From Porticoccaceae bacterium UBA1117 (lineage in GTDB: Bacteria > Pseudomonadota > Gammaproteobacteria > Pseudomonadales > Porticoccaceae): 9,149 nucleotides of DNA. The notes under the pieces are model-generated. The model ran no database searches. It was not told the origin of the DNA and saw only the letters and a program-made list of their open reading frames with translations. The stretch spans positions 758 to 9,906 of the forward strand of contig DCBC01000156.1 of NCBI GenBank assembly GCA_002313335.1. Reading direction: 5' to 3'. Numbering within the stretch: position 1 is the first letter of the stretch; each line of letters starts with the position of its first letter. This document shows positions 7,717 to 9,149 of this stretch, piece by piece. A program made the position numbers and the translations under genes.

Positions 7717-8727
7717 TTAGCCGTCTGCATTTTGAGTACGTTGCCGGTAAACAATTGGTGTTGTGCCTTGCCAGCGTTTAAACGCTCTATAAAAAGTACT
7801 AGGCTCACAAAAGCCTGTCAGATAGATGATTTCGCTAATCGCTTCATTGGTTTGTGAGAGTAAACGAAGAGCTAGGCGATGACGCAGGTCATTGAGTATT
7901 TTTTGAAAACTAGTGCCGGCAATATTGAGTTGGTGACGCAAATGGCGTGGACTCATGTCCATTAGTTTAGAGACGGATATCAAGCTGACATCTCCAGATT
8001 CGAGGAGGCTAGCCATGTGGTTGCGCACTTCCTTGATTAGATCACCTTGCTTGAGTATTGCTAGATGTTGATCGGCGGCCTGCATGTGCAAATCGAGTAA
8101 TTGCGGTTCAGCATATAGAGAACGATAGTTTAATATGTCCCCAGAGAAGTAGAGCTGAAAAGACTCGGCATTAAATTCAATGGGACATTTAAAAATTCTA
8201 TGGTATTCATCAATATCCGTATTGGGCGGGTGATTAAATACCACCCTGTCGGCTTTAAATGCACCATCTGTTACCGCTTCAAACACTTTAATCAAGCCCA
8301 ACACCATGGCTTCTGCAAGATGTGATGTAGCGTATTGATGATTGGAAAAGTAGCTGGTTAAACACGCTTTCGGAGACTCCTGGACTGATCCATGCAGAGC
8401 ATCACTTATAAGACGCTGGTAACTCAATATTCGCTTCAGACCATCGCCAAAGGTTTGGCTGCTTAGCAGTAAATATTCTAATATTTGTCCTTTATACACG
8501 GGCATTTTCTCACCCAAATGCAGCCCTATGCATGGATCTTGGGACAATTCAACGGCGGCCTTCCAGAATAAAGGTTGGGCGGCGAAGGGTGTGCGCAAGT
8601 TAGCTTGGTATAGCTTTGATGGATCAAATCCGGAGCGCCGCAAAACCTCGTCGGCATTAACATCAAGTGCCTGAAGTCCTTTGTAGGCTAAGCGCACTAA
8701 TGCACCAGAATCTGTTAAACCATTCAT
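7717..8727 (-). CDS. AraC-family transcriptional regulator with arabinose-binding-like N-terminal domain
   Basis: This DNA-binding regulator has 336 residues from the chosen start, the usual size for AraC proteins of the type with a long N-terminal ligand domain (Pfam Arabinose_bd-like, about residues 15-210). The C-terminal AraC domain (about 235-330) contains two helix-turn-helix units: VSLISVSKLMDMSPRHLRHQ (247-266) and AISEIIYLTGFCEPSTFYRAFKRW (296-319), followed by GTTPIVYRQ, the canonical end. The frame is open upstream to 8889 (390 residues). However, the extra 54 residues are not family-like and would cross the divergent gene that starts at 8833, so MNGLTDSG at 8727 is preferred; a short GGA lies 6 bases before it. 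Regulators of this architecture often sit beside acyl-CoA or lipid metabolism genes, and the neighbour here is a probable MaoC-type dehydratase. Ligand and regulon are unknown. Confidence 0.9.
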   Translation of the reverse strand: MNGLTDSGALVRLAYKGLQALDVNADEVLRRSGFDPSKLYQANLRTPFAAQPLFWKAAVELSQDPCIGLHLGEKMPVYKGQILEYLLLSSQTFGDGLKRILSYQRLISDALHGSVQESPKACLTSYFSNHQYATSHLAEAMVLGLIKVFEAVTDGAFKADRVVFNHPPNTDIDEYHRIFKCPIEFNAESFQLYFSGDILNYRSLYAEPQLLDLHMQAADQHLAILKQGDLIKEVRNHMASLLESGDVSLISVSKLMDMSPRHLRHQLNIAGTSFQKILNDLRHRLALRLLSQTNEAISEIIYLTGFCEPSTFYRAFKRWQGTTPIVYRQRTQNADG

Positions 8728-8832
8728 AATTATTCCACAAATAAGTCGCCATGATACACCATTGACCCAAATGACAAAGGTGTTAAACGTTTTGCTAGTG
8801 ACATTGACCTTCGGACAACCTATTGTGGCACC
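8728..8832. promoter_or_regulatory. Divergent promoter region with CATTGACC direct repeat
   Basis: These 105 bases separate the AraC-family gene (leftward) from the probable acyl dehydratase (rightward). CATTGACC occurs exactly twice, at 8760-8767 and 8802-8809, in the same orientation and 42 bases apart, close to four helical turns. That arrangement suits two regulator half-sites on one DNA face. On the leftward strand a TTGTCA/TATCAT pair (about 8752-8778) with a 15-base spacer could be the regulator's own promoter and would overlap the left repeat, consistent with autoregulation. All assignments are by eye. Confidence 0.4.
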
Positions 8833-9149
8833 ATGAATAATTCTATCCAACAGTTTGATGATGTAGCTATTTCTCCAGTGCCTGAGCAACTTATTGAACT
8901 TCCCAGTTTATTGGGTCTGTTTCGCAAAGCTATGGTTAAATCCGATAGTTTTGAATTAGGTCAGGCCTTGCCTTGCCTGAGTAACTGCGTGGAGGGCGTG
9001 CAGATTGATCTTAATCATTTGCGGAGCTACCAAAAGCTTTTAGGCTTCGATCAAGTTAAAAAGCTACCGCCTACCTACTTAAGCATGCTCGGGTTTCCGA
9101 TGATGTTGCGTTTAATGACCCATGCTGATTTTCCTATGAAGGCGATGGG
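8833..9149 (+). CDS. Probable MaoC-like acyl dehydratase, 3' end cut by window
   Basis: An ATG at 8833 opens a frame that runs without a stop to the window end, giving 105 complete codons. The visible N-terminal part includes LPSLLGLFRKAMV, then LNHLRSYQKLLGF (60-72), LPPTY (78-82) and LGFPMMLRLMTHADFPM (86-102). This pattern (a tyrosine followed by a GF, then LP-TY, then a hydrophobic FP stretch and LMT-FP) resembles the N-terminal hot-dog half of MaoC-type acyl dehydratases that I recall from proteobacterial lipid-metabolism clusters. Those proteins hydrate or dehydrate enoyl- and 3-hydroxyacyl-thioesters. The hydratase catalytic Asp/His motif would lie beyond the window, so the call rests on partial resemblance. 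No strong ribosome site precedes the ATG. It is divergent from the AraC-family gene and is probably its regulatory target. Confidence 0.6.
   Translation, partial: MNNSIQQFDDVAISPVPEQLIELPSLLGLFRKAMVKSDSFELGQALPCLSNCVEGVQIDLNHLRSYQKLLGFDQVKKLPPTYLSMLGFPMMLRLMTHADFPMKAM

Noticed and set aside
8728..8889. 54-residue N-terminal extension of the AraC-family protein
   Set aside because: It is not family-like, would overlap the divergent gene starting at 8833, and would consume the entire promoter region; the internal ATG at 8727 gives the usual family length.

Overview
The window reads as an ordinary, gene-dense chromosomal segment of a gammaproteobacterium. The strongest clue is the combination of cmoA, cmoB and slyX. 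All three are typical of Gammaproteobacteria, and CmoA and CmoB here follow the Escherichia coli proteins motif by motif. Base composition looks moderate (mid-40s percent GC by eye). Intergenic spacing is short, and there are no insertion sequences, phage genes, CRISPR arrays or RNA genes that I can recognise. A free-living, possibly marine, gammaproteobacterium fits, but that refinement is inference.

Layout from left to right: (1) an alanine dehydrogenase gene on the + strand, cut by the window start. (2) cmoB on the - strand, ending 4 bases from the end of ald. (3) A 254-base divergent intergenic region. (4) A + strand pair, slyX followed by a class-3 (ALDH3-like) aldehyde dehydrogenase. 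(5) A - strand pair, a large M16C (PreP-like) zinc peptidase followed closely by cmoA, whose end converges on the aldehyde dehydrogenase with a 6-base gap. (6) A - strand AraC-family regulator. (7) The beginning of a divergent + strand gene that looks like a MaoC-type acyl dehydratase, cut by the window end.

Functional links: CmoA makes carboxy-S-adenosylmethionine and CmoB transfers its carboxymethyl group to 5-hydroxyuridine at tRNA position 34. The two halves of this pathway lie in one neighbourhood but are not adjacent: slyX and the aldehyde dehydrogenase sit between them on the opposite strand. The AraC regulator and the divergent acyl dehydratase probably form a regulator-target pair for acyl-CoA or lipid metabolism, sharing a 105-base promoter region that contains an 8-base direct repeat spaced 42 bases apart. 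The ALDH3-like enzyme could handle fatty or aromatic aldehydes, but nothing in the window fixes its substrate.

I do not see an undescribed multi-gene system here. The points most worth checking are the possible operator repeat, a near-perfect 12-bp stem-loop inside the 3' end of cmoA that may terminate the opposing transcript, the split cmoA/cmoB arrangement, and the tight peptidase-cmoA coupling. Two gene starts need correction to internal start codons (slyX and the AraC gene), and the partial acyl dehydratase at the right edge is easily missed.
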